64,000 nucleotides of DNA from positions 1 through 64,000 of the forward strand of contig CAYUXZ010000006.1 in assembly GCA_964449135.1 (NCBI GenBank). The letters run 5' to 3'. The DNA comes from SZAS-103 sp964449135 (GTDB taxonomy: Bacteria; Pseudomonadota; Gammaproteobacteria; Xanthomonadales; Xanthomonadaceae). The notes beneath the pieces were generated by a model. That model did no database searches. It saw only the letters and a list, made by a program, of their open reading frames with translations, and was not told the origin of the DNA. Of the stretch, positions 63,091-64,000 are shown one piece after another. Numbering within the stretch: the first letter of the stretch is position 1; the number at the start of each line of letters is the position of its first letter. A program made the position numbers and the translations under genes.

Positions 63091-64000
63091 GTGGACGACC
63101 GCGAATCCCGCAGCGAAACCATCGTCGCCATCGCTACCGCGGCAGGCGCGGGCGGCATCGGCATCGTGCGTTTGTCCGGATCGGAGTCGCGAACGATCGC
63201 CGAAGCGATCTGTGGACGGAGGCTTCGTCCGCGCCGCGCGCAGTACGCGCGCTTCCGTGCGGCGGATGATGTGGAGATCGACGACGGCATCGCGCTGTAT
63301 TTTCCCGCGCCGCGTTCCTACACCGGCGAGGACGTCGTCGAGCTGCAGGCGCACGGCAGTCCGATCCTGCTGCAACAAATACAGCAACGCTGCCTGCGGC
63401 TCGGCGCGCGCGCGGCGCGACCGGGCGAATTCACCGAACGCGCGTACCGCAACCACCGGCTCGACCTCGCGCAGGCCGAAGCGGTCGCCGACCTGATCGC
63501 CGCCGGCAGCGAAGCGGCGGCGCGCGCGGCGCGGCGCTCGCTCGACGGCGCGTTCTCGCGACGCGTGGACGCCCTGCTCACGGCGCTCACCGCGTTGCGC
63601 GTGCACGTCGAAGCGGCGATCGATTTTCCCGAAGAGGAAATCGACTTCCTCGCCGATGCGCAGCTGCTGCAGCGGCTCGATGACGTGCTCGCCGAACACG
63701 CGAAACTTCTCGCCGAAGCCGCGCGCGGACAACGGCTGCGCGACGGCTTGCACGTGGTGATCGTCGGCGCGCCCAACGTCGGCAAGTCCAGTCTGCTCAA
63801 CGCGCTCGCCGGCAACGAACGTGCGATCGTCACCGCGGTGCCCGGCACCACCCGCGACCTGTTGCGCGAGACCGTGCGCGTGGACGGCATCGAACTCACC
63901 CTCGTGGACACGGCGGGCCTGCGCGCCAGCGGCGATGCGATCGAGCGCGAAGGCATGCGCCGCGCGCGCGAGGAACTCGCAAAGGCGGACCTGGTGCTCG
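63091..64000 (+). CDS. mnmE: tRNA modification GTPase MnmE, cut by window end
   Basis: The first 303 codons of MnmE (TrmE), which with MnmG adds a carboxymethylaminomethyl or related group to U34 of some tRNAs. The N-terminal folate-binding domain has IVAIATAAGAGGIGIVRLSG, SYTGEDVVELQAHG and ARPGEFTERAYRNHRLDLAQAEAVADLI. The inserted G domain shows G1 VGAPNVGKSSLLNAL, then VPGTTRD (G2) and LVDTAGLRASGDAIE (G3). The rest, including the C-terminal Cys, lies outside. Starts at a GTG. Confidence 0.96.
   Translation, partial: MDDRESRSETIVAIATAAGAGGIGIVRLSGSESRTIAEAICGRRLRPRRAQYARFRAADDVEIDDGIALYFPAPRSYTGEDVVELQAHGSPILLQQIQQRCLRLGARAARPGEFTERAYRNHRLDLAQAEAVADLIAAGSEAAARAARRSLDGAFSRRVDALLTALTALRVHVEAAIDFPEEEIDFLADAQLLQRLDDVLAEHAKLLAEAARGQRLRDGLHVVIVGAPNVGKSSLLNALAGNERAIVTAVPGTTRDLLRETVRVDGIELTLVDTAGLRASGDAIEREGMRRAREELAKADLVL

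Overview
The window is a stretch of high-GC chromosome of about 64 kb from a gammaproteobacterium, most likely of the order Lysobacterales (Xanthomonadales). The order dnaA-dnaN-recF-gyrB, followed by a TPR protein, tonB-exbB-exbD-exbD and pdxJ, is the arrangement known from Xanthomonas. Many genes carry a -10 element of the form TAnnnT. The genus cannot be fixed from sequence reading alone. No insertion sequence, prophage, CRISPR array, rRNA or tRNA was recognised. Coding density is high: the longest gene-free stretch is 248 bp (818-1065, the glnA promoter and a terminator), so no gap exceeds 300 bp.

Right part (49-64 kb): the replication origin region. dnaA, dnaN, recF and gyrB run on the minus strand. 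rpmH, rnpA, yidC and mnmE (cut by the window end) run on the plus strand from a back-to-back promoter pair. The dnaA-dnaN gap holds an AT-rich stretch and two near-consensus DnaA boxes and is the likely oriC. Two identical 16-bp parS-type sites lie inside recF. Next to it is the TonB energising cluster, with three exbD genes instead of the usual two; the third lies beyond a terminator.

Middle part (22-49 kb): a fused indolepyruvate ferredoxin oxidoreductase, an MFS efflux pump, folE, and a winged-helix regulator divergent from a secreted protein with two aspartic-protease motifs and a PDZ domain. Then come a complete recC-recB-recD operon with ATGA overlaps, the rRNA methyltransferase rlmI, a rhomboid protease, phenylalanine hydroxylase, an outer-membrane barrel, fructose bisphosphatase, a phosphopantetheinyl transferase and a propeller-type diguanylate cyclase.

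Left part (0-22 kb): the start of glnA behind a textbook sigma-54 promoter with an NtrC box, uppP, a TPR-sulfotransferase, lipid-related genes (PlsC-like acyltransferase, phospholipase D lipoprotein), sixA with an orphan ParA, a padR operon with a clear palindromic operator, a Ycf46-like AAA ATPase, gamma-glutamyltranspeptidase, and a hybrid histidine kinase next to a REC-EAL c-di-GMP phosphodiesterase.

The window is mostly core chromosome. The points most worth a second look are the parS pair in recF, the third exbD, the PadR operator operon, the two-DTG protease with its divergent regulator, and a cluster of perfect hairpins at 31.24-31.38 kb. No clearly new multi-gene system such as a defence island was found.
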